Below, piece after piece: positions 36,647 to 47,695 of a stretch of 64,000 nucleotides of DNA (position 1 is the first letter of the stretch; every line of letters begins with the position of its first letter). The stretch lies in NCBI GenBank assembly GCA_038993745.2, contig CP160629.1, positions 1,798,001 to 1,862,000 of the forward strand, in the 5' to 3' direction. The notes under the pieces were generated by a model that did not search any database, had not been told where the DNA came from, and was given only the letters and a program-made list of their open reading frames with translations. Made by a program: the position numbers and the translations under genes. This stretch comes from Aliivibrio fischeri. GTDB taxonomy: Bacteria > Pseudomonadota > Gammaproteobacteria > Enterobacterales > Vibrionaceae.

Positions 36647-37641
36647 TAAATGTCTGTTACCGCCAAACACGATACTGCATGTACATCGTTGCCTTTTAGT
36701 TCAGGCTTTGTTTCTGCACATGCATCTGTTGCTTGAGGACAACGTGTACGGAACACACATCCAGATGGTGGATTGATTGGAGATGGTAAATCCCCTTCTA
36801 GCATTTCAATCGTTTTTGCTCTTTCTAGCTTTGGATCAGGAATTGGAACGGCTGACATCAAGGCTTTTGTATAAGGGTGTTTAGGATTACTAAATAACGC
36901 GTCAGACTCACCAAGTTCAACTTCGTTACCTAAATACATAACTAGAACACGATCTGAAATATGCTTCACAACCGATAAATCATGAGCAATAAAGACTAAG
37001 CTTAAACCAAGTTCTTTTTGAAGCTCTTTAAGTAAGTTGACTACCTGTGCTTGAATTGATACATCCAAAGCCGATACTGGCTCATCACAAATGATCATCT
37101 TAGGTTTTAAAATAAGCGCTCGTGCAATACCAATACGCTGACATTGTCCGCCAGAAAATTCATGAGGATAACGGTTTATCACATTAGGTAATAATCCCAC
37201 CTTAGCCATCATCTCTTTAACTCTATCCTTCACTTCATCTTTTGTTAACTTTGGATAAAAAGTTTGTAATGGCTCAGCAATAATATCACCAACTGTCATA
37301 CGAGGATTTAATGATGCCAAAGGATCTTGGAATATCATTTGTATTTCTTTGCGCTTTTGACGAAGTGGTTCATCTTCTAATTTAGTCAGATCTTCTCCTA
37401 ACCAAACTACTTCACCATCTGTCGCTTCAACTAAACCAATAATGGCACGAGCAAAGGTTGATTTACCACAACCAGATTCACCAACAACACCCAGTGTTTC
37501 ACCTTCATACAAACGAACGTTAACACCATCAACCGCTTTTAAGTTTGCAGGTTTAGCCCAAGGCCATACTGATTTCGCTGCAATACTAAAATGCACTTTA
37601 AGGTTCTTTACATCTAGAATTAAATTTTTATCTGCTGACAT
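36646..37641 (-). CDS. oppF: Oligopeptide ABC transporter ATPase OppF
   Basis: 331 residues from ATG 37641 with AGGAG eight bases upstream; GTG 37647 is rejected. Walker A GESGCGKST, signature FSGGQCQRIGIARAL, Walker B MIICDEP, and the C-terminal Cys cluster (GCVFRTRCPQATDAC) typical of OppD/F. Start overlaps the oppD stop (TAATG). Confidence 0.94.
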   Translation of the reverse strand: MSADKNLILDVKNLKVHFSIAAKSVWPWAKPANLKAVDGVNVRLYEGETLGVVGESGCGKSTFARAIIGLVEATDGEVVWLGEDLTKLEDEPLRQKRKEIQMIFQDPLASLNPRMTVGDIIAEPLQTFYPKLTKDEVKDRVKEMMAKVGLLPNVINRYPHEFSGGQCQRIGIARALILKPKMIICDEPVSALDVSIQAQVVNLLKELQKELGLSLVFIAHDLSVVKHISDRVLVMYLGNEVELGESDALFSNPKHPYTKALMSAVPIPDPKLERAKTIEMLEGDLPSPINPPSGCVFRTRCPQATDACAETKPELKGNDVHAVSCLAVTDI

Positions 37642-38606
37642 TACCACGTCTCCTGATCAGAAAAACAAGCACGTAAACGATCTTGACCAAACGGCAATAA
37701 GATCGGAGCTTCTTGCTTACAACGGTCCATAACACGATGACATCGTTCTTGGTAAGGACAGCCGGTAGGTAAACGGAGTAAATTGGGTGGGTTACCTGGA
37801 ATAGTCGGTAAGATTTCCCCTTCCGTATCTAAACGAGGAATCGCTTTTAATAACCCCTCAGCATAAGGGTGGCTTGGTTCGTAAAATATTTCATTTACTG
37901 TGCCGTATTCCATTGTACGACCAGCATACATAACAAGCACTTTGTCACAAGAACCAGCAACAACACCAAGATCGTGAGTAATCATAATAATCGCTGTATT
38001 AAATTCACTTTTCAGCTCATTCAATAATTCCATTATTTGTGCTTGTACCGTTACATCTAACGCGGTAGTTGGTTCATCAGCAATAAGGAGTTTCGGACGA
38101 CAAAGCAATGCCATCGCAATCATCACACGCTGGCGCATACCACCCGAAAATTCATGTGGGTACATTGTAATACGTTTACGAGCTTCTGGTATTTTAACCG
38201 CTTCTAACATTCGAACAGACTCTTCAAATGCTTCTGCTTTACCCATGCCTTTATGTAGCATGAGCACTTCCATTAATTGCTCACTTACTTTCATGTATGG
38301 GTTAAGTGACGTCATTGGATCTTGGAAGATCATCGCCATCTGTTCAGCACGAATACTGTTCAGTTCTTTTTCTGGAAGGTTAAGGATCTCTTTTCCTTCA
38401 AATTTTGCGCTACCAGTAATAATACCGTTTTTAGCTAATAATCCCATTAAGGCAAATACAGTTTGTGATTTACCTGAACCTGATTCACCAACAATACCTA
38501 ATGTCTCACCTTGTTTTAGTGAGAAGTTTAAATCATTTACTGCCGTTACATTACCATCTTGTGTGGTGAACTCTACTCGCAGATCTTTTACATCTAATAA
38601 ACTCAT
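37641..38606 (-). CDS. oppD: Oligopeptide ABC transporter ATPase OppD
   Basis: 321 residues. Walker A GESGSGKSQ (the Gln/Thr replacement after Ser is normal for OppD), signature FSGGMRQRVMIAMAL, Walker B LLIADEPTTALD, and a C-terminal Cys motif (GCPYQERCHRVMDRC). With OppF energises uptake. Stop overlaps the oppF start. Confidence 0.94.
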   Translation of the reverse strand: MSLLDVKDLRVEFTTQDGNVTAVNDLNFSLKQGETLGIVGESGSGKSQTVFALMGLLAKNGIITGSAKFEGKEILNLPEKELNSIRAEQMAMIFQDPMTSLNPYMKVSEQLMEVLMLHKGMGKAEAFEESVRMLEAVKIPEARKRITMYPHEFSGGMRQRVMIAMALLCRPKLLIADEPTTALDVTVQAQIMELLNELKSEFNTAIIMITHDLGVVAGSCDKVLVMYAGRTMEYGTVNEIFYEPSHPYAEGLLKAIPRLDTEGEILPTIPGNPPNLLRLPTGCPYQERCHRVMDRCKQEAPILLPFGQDRLRACFSDQETW

Positions 38607-38656
38607 AATTCTTTCCTGCTCAAATTTGTTTAATAATTAACTGTCCACACAGAGGA

Positions 38657-39559
38657 TTATCTGTCTTTTGGATCCAGCGCATCACGTAAACCATCACCTA
38701 CATAGTTAAAGCAGAACAAGGTAACGACCATAAATAAAGCTGGGAAAGTTAACTGCCAAATTGCCACTTCCATAGTTTGAGAACCTTCTTGAAGTAAGGC
38801 GCCCCAACTAGTCATCGGCTCTTGAACACCTAGACCAAGGAAAGATAGGAAAGATTCAGTTAGGATCATACTCGGGATAAGTAATGTTGAATAAACAGCA
38901 ACAATACCTAGTACGTTTGGTACGATATGACGAGTGATGATGCCCCACTTACTCACACCACACACGTGTGCTGCTTCAATAAACTCTTTACTACGTAAGC
39001 TAAGTGTTTGACCACGAACAATACGAGCCATATCAAGCCAAGCAATTGCACCAATAGCAACAAAGATAAGAACGATATTACGCCCAAAAAATGTTACTAA
39101 TACGATAACCAAAAACATAAAAGGCACAGCGTATAGGATTTCAATAAAACGCATCATTACTCGGTCAACTTTACCACCAACAAAGCCAGATGTTGCTCCG
39201 TAAAGCGTTCCAATTAGTACAGCAACTAATGCACCTAGAATACCAACCATCAATGAAATTCGTCCGCCAACTAAGGTACGAACAAATAAATCACGACCTA
39301 AGCTGTCCGTTCCAAATAAGTGTGACATGCTTGGACCTTGGTGTAGTGCATACCAATCCGTATCATCATAAGCATATTGACTAAACATCGGCAGGAAAAT
39401 TACAGCCAAAGTCATCAATGTAAGAATAAACAAACTGATCATTGCCGCTTTGTTTCGCATAAAGCGGATTCGTGCGTCTTGCCATAGACTGCGACCCTCA
39501 ATCTCCAAACTTTCAGAGAATTTTTCAATCGCTTCTAAATTTTCTTTTTTCGTTAACAT
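38657..39559 (-). CDS. oppC: Oligopeptide ABC transporter permease OppC
   Basis: 300 residues, six predicted spans after a 40-residue cytoplasmic N-terminus. Family block GTDSLGRDLFVRTLVGGRISLMVG (shown here in part as GTDSLGRDL) and an EAA-type loop with AAHVCGVSKWGI. The repaired oppB frame ends 14 bases upstream. Confidence 0.93.
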   Translation of the reverse strand: MLTKKENLEAIEKFSESLEIEGRSLWQDARIRFMRNKAAMISLFILTLMTLAVIFLPMFSQYAYDDTDWYALHQGPSMSHLFGTDSLGRDLFVRTLVGGRISLMVGILGALVAVLIGTLYGATSGFVGGKVDRVMMRFIEILYAVPFMFLVIVLVTFFGRNIVLIFVAIGAIAWLDMARIVRGQTLSLRSKEFIEAAHVCGVSKWGIITRHIVPNVLGIVAVYSTLLIPSMILTESFLSFLGLGVQEPMTSWGALLQEGSQTMEVAIWQLTFPALFMVVTLFCFNYVGDGLRDALDPKDR

Positions 39560-39573
39560 GCGTCCATTCCCTA

Positions 39574-40493
39574 TTAATAACGAATTTTCGGGTCGATAAT
39601 TGCTAGTAATACATCAACAATTGCGTTGAATAAGATAAATAGGAAACCAATCAGAATGGTTACCCCATTACTAACGAATAATCACGGTTAAATGCTGCAT
39701 TGACGAAAAGCTTACCAATTCCAGGTAGACCAAAAATCGTTTCAATAACAACAGAACCGGTAATAATGCCGACAAATGCTGGTCCCATATAAGAAACAAC
39801 AGGTAACATTGCAGGCTTTAGTGCATGTTTAATAATAATGTAGCGATAACTTAATCCCTTCGCACGAGCAGTTCGAATAAAGTTACTGTTTAATGTTTCA
39901 ATCATGCTACCACGAGTAATACGAGCAAAAGTCGCAACATAAAGGAATGACATACCTAGAATTGGTAAGAACATGTATTTAAATGAGCCATCATGCCAGC
40001 CACCAGCAGGGAACCAGCCAAGCTCAATAGAAAAGAGATAAATCAGTGCTGGGGCCAATACAAAGGATGGCATCACCACCCCCACCATGGCGGTGGACAT
40101 AATCGTATAATCAAGCCATGTATTTTGCCTTAATGCGGCTAAGGTACCGACAGTAACCCCAAGTATCACCGTAAAAATAAACGCAAAAAAACCAACTTTA
40201 GCTGACACTGGTAATGCTGCTTCAACCAATTCATTTACTGTATAATCTTGATATTTAAATGAAGGACCGAAATCACCTTGTAGGATATTACCAAGATAAG
40301 TCGTATATTGTTCAAATACCGGTTTATCTAAACCGTATTTTGCATTGATATTCGCCATAACTTCCGGAGGAAGTGGGCGTTCTGTTGAAAATGGATTGCC
40401 AGGGGCAAATCTCATTAAGAAAAAAGAAATGGTGATCAAAACCAACATTGTTGGAATTGCTTCAAGTATCCGTTTGATAATGAATTGAAACAT
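39574..40493 (-). pseudogene. oppB: Oligopeptide ABC transporter permease OppB, frame break
   Basis: The observed frame ends at 39660 after NRDYSLVMG, 29 residues short of the family. The next frame continues VTILIGFLFILFNAIVD and ends at DPKIRY, stop 39574. One base is missing at the C-run 39,663-39,666. Repaired length is 306 residues, as in E. coli OppB. The lost part is the last membrane span. All other opp genes are intact, so a read error is likely. Confidence 0.9.
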
Positions 40494-40540
40494 AATTCAC
40501 TCTTCCAGTCTGTGACAAAAAATATTAAAAGATGGATCTA

Positions 40541-40578
40541 GTCACTACACGCGATCCTGCGTGTAGTGACATTTTTTA
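40541..40578. terminator. Strong hairpin between oppA and oppB
   Basis: Twelve-base perfect stem GTCACTACACGC/GCGTGTAGTGAC (40541-40552/40559-40570). On the minus (transcribed) strand it is not followed at once by a T-run. It probably protects or partly terminates the oppA message, giving more binding protein than permease. Confidence 0.7.
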
Positions 40579-40598
40579 TAATTTTATTTTGCTAATAA

Positions 40599-42263
40599 TT
40601 ACTTAGCTTTAATATATAGATCTTTCGAGTAGATTTTTTCTTCCGCATTGCCCGTTGGGAAGCCACCTACTTGTGGGGATAATAAACGAGATTTAACATA
40701 CTGATAGATAGGAGCAATCGGCATATCTTTAGCTAGTAGTTTCTCTGCTTCTAAATAGATAGCATTACGCTCTTCTTCAGAAGTTGATGCTAATGCTTTT
40801 TCAATCAATGCATCATACTCTGCACTACCGTAATGTTGGCCACCAGTCGTATTTTTACTTACCATTAATGTTAGGAAAGCTGAGGCTTCATTATAATCGC
40901 CACACCAACCCGCACGAGCCACTTCAAACTGACCTTGATCTTTAGAATCTAGGTATGTTTTCCACTCTTGGTTTTCTAAAACAACTTCTAGCCCAAGTGT
41001 CTTTTTCCACATAGAGCCAGCTGCCACAGCGATCTTCTTATGGTTTTCAGAAGTGTTGTACAGCAGTGTAAATTTAAGTGGATTCTCAGGACCAAAGCCC
41101 GCTTCTGTTAATAAACGTTTTGCTTCTGCATTACGTTCATCTTGAGTCATTTTGCCATAAGCAGGAAGTTCAGGATTGAAGCCAGCAGTAATCTCAGGTG
41201 TTAAGAAATAAGCTGGTTTTTGGCCTTGACCTAGAATTACGTCGGAAACAATAGAACGGTCAATAGCGTAAGAAATCGCTTTACGGACACGAACATCATC
41301 AAACGGTTTTTTCTTAGTATTAAACGAGTAGTAGTAAGTACATAAGCTACCTACAACAGAAACTGAATCAGGTTCTTCTTTTTGTAGACGTTTAAAGTGT
41401 TCAACTGGAAGTTCATTAGTAAAGTCTAACTCTCCAGATAAGAAGCGGTTCATTTCTGAAACCTGATTTTCGATAGGTAAGAACGTAACCTTAGTTAATT
41501 TAGTATCTTTGTTGTCCCAGTATTGTTCATTACGAACAAGTTCTAGGCGTTCATTTACAACCCAGTCATTAACAACGAATGCACCATTACCAACAAAATT
41601 ACCTGGTTTAGTCCATTGATCTCCAAATTTTTCAATTGTTGCTTTATGAACAGGCTTCACTGTCGTGTGGCCCATCATTTTTACGAAATAAGGAACAGCA
41701 GTCTCAAGTTGAACTTCTAGAGTATGAGCATCAATCGCTTTAACGCCAAGTTCACTCTTATCTTTCTTACCAGCAACAATGTCTTTTGCATTTGCCATCT
41801 TAGTATATTCCATATACCAAGAGTATGGTGATGCTGTCATTGGATCGACTGCTCTTTGGAAACTGTATACAAAATCATCAGCAGTTACAGGATCACCATT
41901 TGACCATTTAGCATCTTTACGTAAATGGAATACAAATTTTTTGTTATCTGTTGTTTCCCAACTTTCTGCAACACCTGGGATCGTATTACCGTCAGCATCT
42001 TGATTTACAAGACCTTCTAATAGATCACGGATAACGTGAGATTCAGGAACACCTTGGGATTTATGAGGGTCTAAAGTCGCAACCTCAGTACCATTACCAC
42101 GAACCAACTCTTGTACATCTGCATATACGACTTCAGTTGATTCAGGTTTTTCAGCAGGTTTCGTTTGTTTGACAGGTTGCTCTGCGGTTTTATCTCCACA
42201 GCCAGCAAGTGCTAGTGACAGGCCACCAAGCAAAATCGCTTGTGTAATTTTATTCTTATACAT
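40599..42263 (-). CDS. oppA: Oligopeptide-binding protein OppA
   Basis: 554 residues, family 5 solute-binding protein. The N-terminus MYKNKITQAILLGGLSLALAGC has a lipobox, so this form is lipidated. Signature blocks include RGNGTEVATLDPHKSQG, RDLLEGLVNQDADG and ENQVSEMNRFLSGELDFT. First gene of oppABCDF. Confidence 0.93.
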   Translation of the reverse strand: MYKNKITQAILLGGLSLALAGCGDKTAEQPVKQTKPAEKPESTEVVYADVQELVRGNGTEVATLDPHKSQGVPESHVIRDLLEGLVNQDADGNTIPGVAESWETTDNKKFVFHLRKDAKWSNGDPVTADDFVYSFQRAVDPMTASPYSWYMEYTKMANAKDIVAGKKDKSELGVKAIDAHTLEVQLETAVPYFVKMMGHTTVKPVHKATIEKFGDQWTKPGNFVGNGAFVVNDWVVNERLELVRNEQYWDNKDTKLTKVTFLPIENQVSEMNRFLSGELDFTNELPVEHFKRLQKEEPDSVSVVGSLCTYYYSFNTKKKPFDDVRVRKAISYAIDRSIVSDVILGQGQKPAYFLTPEITAGFNPELPAYGKMTQDERNAEAKRLLTEAGFGPENPLKFTLLYNTSENHKKIAVAAGSMWKKTLGLEVVLENQEWKTYLDSKDQGQFEVARAGWCGDYNEASAFLTLMVSKNTTGGQHYGSAEYDALIEKALASTSEEERNAIYLEAEKLLAKDMPIAPIYQYVKSRLLSPQVGGFPTGNAEEKIYSKDLYIKAK

Positions 42264-42877
42264 GCATTAACTCCAATACATTCAATTTGCATCCATGACA
42301 TTCTTCGGGCAAAACGACTCGCCAATCATTTAAATCTAAAAAACGTTAAATACGCCTAAAAAAGATTAAATCCTTCGAAGAATTGTGGGCAACATTATCA
42401 ATCATTGAAGTAATTTGCCACATTTTTGTCACAAAACACCCGATAATTTTTAAAATCATCACAAATAACCGAATAATTAACCAGATTATTTATCCTTTAT
42501 GGATTGAACGAATACAAAGCTTAATAAAGGTAGAATCCCCTACTATTTTGTCTAGTTTCTCATCAATAAGCCACATATTAATCCAACAATTTCGCAACAA
42601 AAAAATATAATATCGATGAGATTTTAAACAAAAAACCTTAAAAACTAAATTCAAAGCACAAATAAACATCTATTTTTATAAAGCAATAAAAAAATGACAT
42701 TCTTTAGGGCAGTCCAACATTCTTTTTTTGTAATTGCATTTAAAACATGTGAATACCTAAGGTTGATGCCAAACTAAGCACTTCTTCTGGCAATTTATAA
42801 ATTATAAACAAAGATAATATGGATGCTGTAATTTCAGCAGTAATCCAACTTGGATTAATTTATCAAGGATGTTATTT
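42264..42877. promoter_or_regulatory. Divergent promoter region of opp and chitinase
   Basis: 614 AT-rich bases between oppA and chiA without a supported gene; a 75-codon frame at 42383-42610 looks spurious. A palindrome at 42841-42857 lies close to the chiA start. Confidence 0.6.
42841..42857. promoter_or_regulatory. Palindromic operator-like site before chiA
   Basis: TAATCCAA-C-TTGGATTA, perfect eight-base arms around one base, 21 bases before the start codon. It cannot form an RNA hairpin with a one-base loop, so a dimeric DNA-binding regulator is more likely. Confidence 0.45.
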
Positions 42878-45415
42878 ATGTTTAAAAAGAAACTTGGACT
42901 GTGCTCAGCAGCCGTAACTCTTGCCCTTTCAGCCCCAACTTTTGCGGCGGCTCCAGGGCAAGCGATCATCTCTTGGATGGAAACTGATTTTTCTATTATT
43001 GAGATCGATCAAGCAGCCACCTCATACAAAAGTCTGGTAACAGTAAAAGATTTTGCTGAAGTTCCTGTTACATGGGATCGTTGGTCTGGAGAGCCTGCTG
43101 AAAAATGGCGTGTGCTATTAAATGGTGTTGTTGTTCATGAAGAAAGTGTTTCTCCTGCGGCTTCACAAAAAGCGTCAACAACTCTACAGGTTCGTCAAGG
43201 TGGCCAGTATGAAATGACGGTGCAGCTTTGTAATGGCTCAGGTACAACTGAAGAATGTAGCACTAGTGCTGCAAAATCAATTGTAGTAGCAGATACTGAC
43301 GGCAGCCATTTAGATCCATTGCCAATGAATGTCGACCCAGCAAACGGTAATTACACTACACCGGCGGGTATGGTTTCAGGTGCCTATTTTGTTGAATGGG
43401 GAGTTTATGGACGTAAATTTGCTGTAGACCAAATCCCCGCGCAAAACTTAACTCATATACTTTATGGTTTCATTCCAATTTGTGGCCCTAACCCATCGTT
43501 AGGAGAGATTGAAAATGGAAACAGCCTAGCAGCTCTTAACCGTGCGTGTGCAGGTACTCCTGATTACGAAGTAGTTATTCATGATCCATGGGCAGCGGTT
43601 CAAATGCCACAACCACAATCTGGTCACGTTCATAGTACTCCTTATAAAGGAACTTACGGCCAAATGATGGCACTTAAGCAACGCTATCCAGACCTAAAAA
43701 TTGTTCCATCGATTGGTGGCTGGACATTATCTGACCCTTTCTACGATTTTGTTGATAAATCAAAACGAGATATTTTCGTTGCTTCAGTTAAAAAGTTTCT
43801 TAAAACATGGAAGTTTTATGATGGTGTAGATATTGACTGGGAATTCCCTGGTGGCGACGGTGCAAGTGCTACTGGTGGTGATCCTGTAAATGACGGCCCT
43901 GCTTATGTTGCATTAATGCAAGAGCTAAGAGCTATGCTTGATGAATTAAGTGCTGAAACAGGAAAAACCTATGAGCTAACATCAGCAATTGGTGCTGGTT
44001 ATGACAAAATTGAAGATGTTGACTACGCTGCTGCATCACAATACATGGACTATATCTTTGCAATGACATACGACTTCTACGGCGGTTGGAATAACGTTGT
44101 AGGTCACCAAACTGCACTGAATTGTGGCTCACATATGTCTCAAGGTGAATGTGACGGTACTGGTCTTGATGATAAAGGTGAACCGAGAAAAGGACCTGCA
44201 TACACAACAAGTAATGCGATCGATTTGTTATTAGCTCAAGGTGTTGATGCTAAGAAGCTGGTTGTTGGTGCTGCTATGTATGCACGTGGTTGGACAGGTG
44301 TTACACGCGAAAGTATGACAGATCCAACAAATCCTATGACAGGTGTTGGTAACGGTAAAGTGGCAGGTTCATGGGAAGCTGGCGTTATCGATTATAAAGA
44401 TGTGGTAACTCGCTACGTAGATAAAGCTGGTGTTGAAGTTGGTTATGATGAAGTAGCTCAAGCGGCTTACGCTTATGATCCAAGCAATGGTGATTTAGTT
44501 ACTTATGACAATAAAAGATCGATTTTAGCTAAAGGGGACTATGTTCGTTCATTAGGCTTAGGTGGTCTATTTGCATGGGAAATCGATGCTGACAATGGTG
44601 ACATTCTAAATGCAATGCAAGAAGGTCTTGCTGGTGATGGTACAGTTACGCCTCCTGCAAACAAAAAACCTGTCGCTAATGCTGGTGTAGATGTTTCAGT
44701 TATTGCACCTGCATCTGTACAACTTGACGGTTCATTATCCTCGGATAGCGATGGTTCGATTGTTTCTTATGCATGGACACAAGTTTCTGGACCTAACGTA
44801 ACACTAATTGGCGCAGATTCAGTTAACCCAAGCTTTGCTACTGATACTTTTACTCAATCTGAAACACTTCAATTCATACTAAAAGTAACAGACGATAAAG
44901 GGGCTACTGCATCTGATTCAGTCGCAGTATCAGTAACCGTTGAAGGAACAGAACCGGTAAATAACCCACCAGTAGCCGTTATTGTTGCTCCAACATCAGT
45001 AAATAAAGGCGATGTGGTTACGCTTGATGCATCCACATCAACTGATGCAGAGAATGATCCGTTAACATTCACATGGGTAGTTCCTGCAGGTGTTGATGCA
45101 ACTGTTGTTGGTTCTCAGGTTACCTTTACAGCGGCCTCTTACCCTGTTGATACACCTTTTACTTTCTCTGTCACAGCAAATGATGCTCAAGCATCAGACA
45201 CAGCAAATGTTACTGTTACTGTACTTAAAGATGCTGGTGATCCACCAGTAACTTGTGATAACGCATGGGATGCTTCAGCAGTCTATACTGGAGGTGACCA
45301 AGTTTCTCAAGCTGGTAAAGTATGGGAAGCGAAATGGTGGACAAAAGGTGATGAACCATCAAAATCTGGTGAATGGGGAGTATGGAAAGAAGTCGGTATT
45401 TCTACTTGTAACTAA
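42878..45415 (+). CDS. chiA: Secreted GH18 chitinase with PKD-like and CBM5/12 modules
   Basis: 845 residues from ATG 42878 (AAGGA eight bases upstream). A signal peptide to about residue 24 (AFA-type cut) is followed by a chitinase A N-terminal FnIII-like domain (about 25-140) and the GH18 barrel (about 160-590) with the motif DGVDIDWE at 315-322, Glu322 being the catalytic acid. Two PKD/cadherin-like beta domains (about 595-690 and 694-785) and a C-terminal CBM5/12 with paired Trp (KWWTKGDEPS) follow. Digests chitin outside the cell. The plan resembles the single active chitinase known from A. salmonicida. Frame intact. Confidence 0.95.
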   Translation: MFKKKLGLCSAAVTLALSAPTFAAAPGQAIISWMETDFSIIEIDQAATSYKSLVTVKDFAEVPVTWDRWSGEPAEKWRVLLNGVVVHEESVSPAASQKASTTLQVRQGGQYEMTVQLCNGSGTTEECSTSAAKSIVVADTDGSHLDPLPMNVDPANGNYTTPAGMVSGAYFVEWGVYGRKFAVDQIPAQNLTHILYGFIPICGPNPSLGEIENGNSLAALNRACAGTPDYEVVIHDPWAAVQMPQPQSGHVHSTPYKGTYGQMMALKQRYPDLKIVPSIGGWTLSDPFYDFVDKSKRDIFVASVKKFLKTWKFYDGVDIDWEFPGGDGASATGGDPVNDGPAYVALMQELRAMLDELSAETGKTYELTSAIGAGYDKIEDVDYAAASQYMDYIFAMTYDFYGGWNNVVGHQTALNCGSHMSQGECDGTGLDDKGEPRKGPAYTTSNAIDLLLAQGVDAKKLVVGAAMYARGWTGVTRESMTDPTNPMTGVGNGKVAGSWEAGVIDYKDVVTRYVDKAGVEVGYDEVAQAAYAYDPSNGDLVTYDNKRSILAKGDYVRSLGLGGLFAWEIDADNGDILNAMQEGLAGDGTVTPPANKKPVANAGVDVSVIAPASVQLDGSLSSDSDGSIVSYAWTQVSGPNVTLIGADSVNPSFATDTFTQSETLQFILKVTDDKGATASDSVAVSVTVEGTEPVNNPPVAVIVAPTSVNKGDVVTLDASTSTDAENDPLTFTWVVPAGVDATVVGSQVTFTAASYPVDTPFTFSVTANDAQASDTANVTVTVLKDAGDPPVTCDNAWDASAVYTGGDQVSQAGKVWEAKWWTKGDEPSKSGEWGVWKEVGISTCN

Positions 45416-45434
45416 TCCTTTCATTTAAAAATAA

Positions 45435-45470
45435 AAAGACCAAGCTCATTTATCTGAACTTGGTCTTTCT
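45435..45470. terminator. Bidirectional terminator between chiA and tdk
   Basis: AAAGACCAAG/CTTGGTCTTT (45435-45444/45459-45468), T-rich on both sides; serves convergent genes. Confidence 0.8.
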
Positions 45471-45501
45471 TTTCAAACCGTACAAGCTAATTAAGTAAAC
45501 T

Positions 45502-46080
45502 CTATTTACCTAGCGCTTCTTTATAATGGCGTCGACATACTGAAACGTACAGCTCATTACCACCGATAGCAACTTGATCCCCATCCGCAATAGCTACACC
45601 ATGCTCATCCGTACGAATCACCATGTTTGCTTTACGTCCACAGTGGCAAATGGTTTTTAGTTCAACCAATTTATCAGCCCAAGAAAGTAAATATTTACTT
45701 CCCTCAAATAGCTCTCCTAAAAAGTCAGTTCGTAAGCCATAACAAAGTGCTGGGATATTTAATTTATCAACGACTTCTGTCAGTTGATATACTTGTTCTT
45801 TCGTTAAAAACTGACATTCATCAATTAAAACACAATGAAGTTTTTCTGCTTCATGCAACTCTTTAATTGCATCGAATACATTCGTTTCTTTATTAAACAA
45901 GTGTGCTTCTGCATGTAAACCAATTCGAGAACTTACTTTACCAACACCATAACGATCATCAATCGCTGCCGTAAAAATAGCAGGATTCATACCGCGTTCT
46001 TGATAGTTAAATGATGATTGAAGAAGTGTTGTTGATTTCCCTGCATTCATTGCAGAGTAATAAAAATACATTTGTGCCAC
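45502..46080 (-). CDS. tdk: Thymidine kinase
   Basis: 192 residues, type II thymidine kinase. P-loop SAMNAGKST (about residues 8-16), Walker B-like LIDECQFL, lasso-domain Cys ligands in CHCGRKA and CRRH. Salvages thymidine. Start ATG 46080. Confidence 0.95.
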   Translation of the reverse strand: MAQMYFYYSAMNAGKSTTLLQSSFNYQERGMNPAIFTAAIDDRYGVGKVSSRIGLHAEAHLFNKETNVFDAIKELHEAEKLHCVLIDECQFLTKEQVYQLTEVVDKLNIPALCYGLRTDFLGELFEGSKYLLSWADKLVELKTICHCGRKANMVIRTDEHGVAIADGDQVAIGGNELYVSVCRRHYKEALGK

Positions 46081-46120
46081 AAATGTGTCCTCTATTAAAG
46101 TTTAAAAATTTGGTAATAAA

Positions 46121-46141
46121 AAAGGCTGGAAATACCAGCCC
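46121..46141 (-). terminator. cysS terminator
   Basis: GGCTGG/CCAGCC stem with a five-base loop; on the minus strand followed by TTTTTTATT. Confidence 0.8.
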
Positions 46142-46161
46142 TTTATATAAAACTGTTTGTA

Positions 46162-47547
46162 TTACTTACGACGCCACGTTGTTCCTTCAGGGCCATCTTC
46201 TAATACAATATTTAATGCAGCAATCGCATCACGAGCGGCATCTGCTGCTGCCCAATCTTTTGCTGCACGAGCATCATTACGCGCTTTAATTAACGCTTCG
46301 ATTTCCGCAACATCATCATTGCTGCTTCCACCTTGTAAGAATGCTTCAGGCTCTTGTGATAATAAACCTAATACATCAGCTAGTTCACGCATTAATGCAC
46401 CTAATTTAGATGCAGTATCTATATTTTCAGTTTTAAGACGGTTCACTTCGCGAGCCATTTCAAATAATACTGAATACGCTTCTGGTGTATTAAAATCATC
46501 ATTCATCGCTGTAGAGAAACGACCAACAAACTCTTCACCACCAGCAGGAGTCACTGATAGATCAAGACCACGTAGCGATGTGTATAAACGCTCTAGTGAT
46601 GCACGAGCTTGATTTAGATTCTCTTCACTGTAGTTTAATTGGCTACGGTAGTGACCAGACATTAAGAAATAACGAACCGTTTCTGAATCGTAATGAGCAA
46701 GAACGTCACGAATAGTAAAGAAATTACCTAATGACTTAGACATTTTCTCACGATCAACCATCACCATTCCACTGTGCATCCAAGTATTTACGTATGGTGT
46801 ATCATGTGCGCAGCAAGATTGAGCAATTTCATTTTCATGGTGCGGGAACATCAAATCAGAACCACCACCGTGAATATCAAAATGATCACCAAGAATAGAT
46901 GAGTTCATTGCTGAACATTCAATGTGCCAACCTGGACGGCCTGGTCCCCATGGAGATTCCCATGTTGGTTCACCTGGTTTTGACATCTTCCATAAAACAA
47001 AATCCATTCCGCTACGTTTTACACTTGCTTCTTCTAATGTAACACGGGAACCAGCTTGAAGTTGCTCAAGATCTTGACGAGAAAGACGACCATATTCATC
47101 GTATTTTTTCACTTCGAACATTACATCGCCATTCGATGCCACATAAGCAAAGCCACGCTCAATTAATCGCTCAACCAATGCAATGATTTCTTTAATGTAC
47201 TCTGTTGCACGAGGTTCCACATCTGGGCGTTTCATGTTTAACGCATCAAAATCAGCATGCATGTCAGCAATCAAACGCTCAGTTAATGCATCACATGTTT
47301 CACCATTTTCAGCGGCACGTTTAATGATTTTGTCATCAATATCTGTGATGTTACGAACAAAAGTTAAATCGTAACCAAGAAAACGTAAATAACGAGAAAT
47401 AACATCAAAAGAGACAAATGTACGACCGTGACCGATATGACACAAATCGTAAATGGTAACCCCACACACATACATACCGACTTTACCTTCGGTAATTGGC
47501 TTAAATTCTTCTTTTTGACGTGTAAGTGAGTTATATATTTTCAACAT
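46162..47547 (-). CDS. cysS: Cysteinyl-tRNA synthetase
   Basis: 461 residues, class I synthetase. HIGH motif as [13 protein letters not shown] as KMSKSLGN, and zinc ligands in CGVTIYD and ECSAMN. Normal length and ending (WRRK). Divergent from ppiB. Confidence 0.96.
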   Translation of the reverse strand: MLKIYNSLTRQKEEFKPITEGKVGMYVCGVTIYDLCHIGHGRTFVSFDVISRYLRFLGYDLTFVRNITDIDDKIIKRAAENGETCDALTERLIADMHADFDALNMKRPDVEPRATEYIKEIIALVERLIERGFAYVASNGDVMFEVKKYDEYGRLSRQDLEQLQAGSRVTLEEASVKRSGMDFVLWKMSKPGEPTWESPWGPGRPGWHIECSAMNSSILGDHFDIHGGGSDLMFPHHENEIAQSCCAHDTPYVNTWMHSGMVMVDREKMSKSLGNFFTIRDVLAHYDSETVRYFLMSGHYRSQLNYSEENLNQARASLERLYTSLRGLDLSVTPAGGEEFVGRFSTAMNDDFNTPEAYSVLFEMAREVNRLKTENIDTASKLGALMRELADVLGLLSQEPEAFLQGGSSNDDVAEIEALIKARNDARAAKDWAAADAARDAIAALNIVLEDGPEGTTWRRK

Positions 47548-47695
47548 GCTCTTTTTTTACTCATTATTTGTTTAAAGGATATATATAAGCTATTAGACCT
47601 ATATTAAGTGCTGATAGCAAGAAAATTCCCTGTAGATTCTGATTAATCTTAGGTAAAATCAAATTCTATTTAAATACAATTACAAAGGTAATTCC

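Noticed and set aside
42383..42610. 75-codon open frame in the opp-chiA gap
   Set aside because: No ribosome site, composition of AT-rich noise, and it lies in a divergent promoter region.
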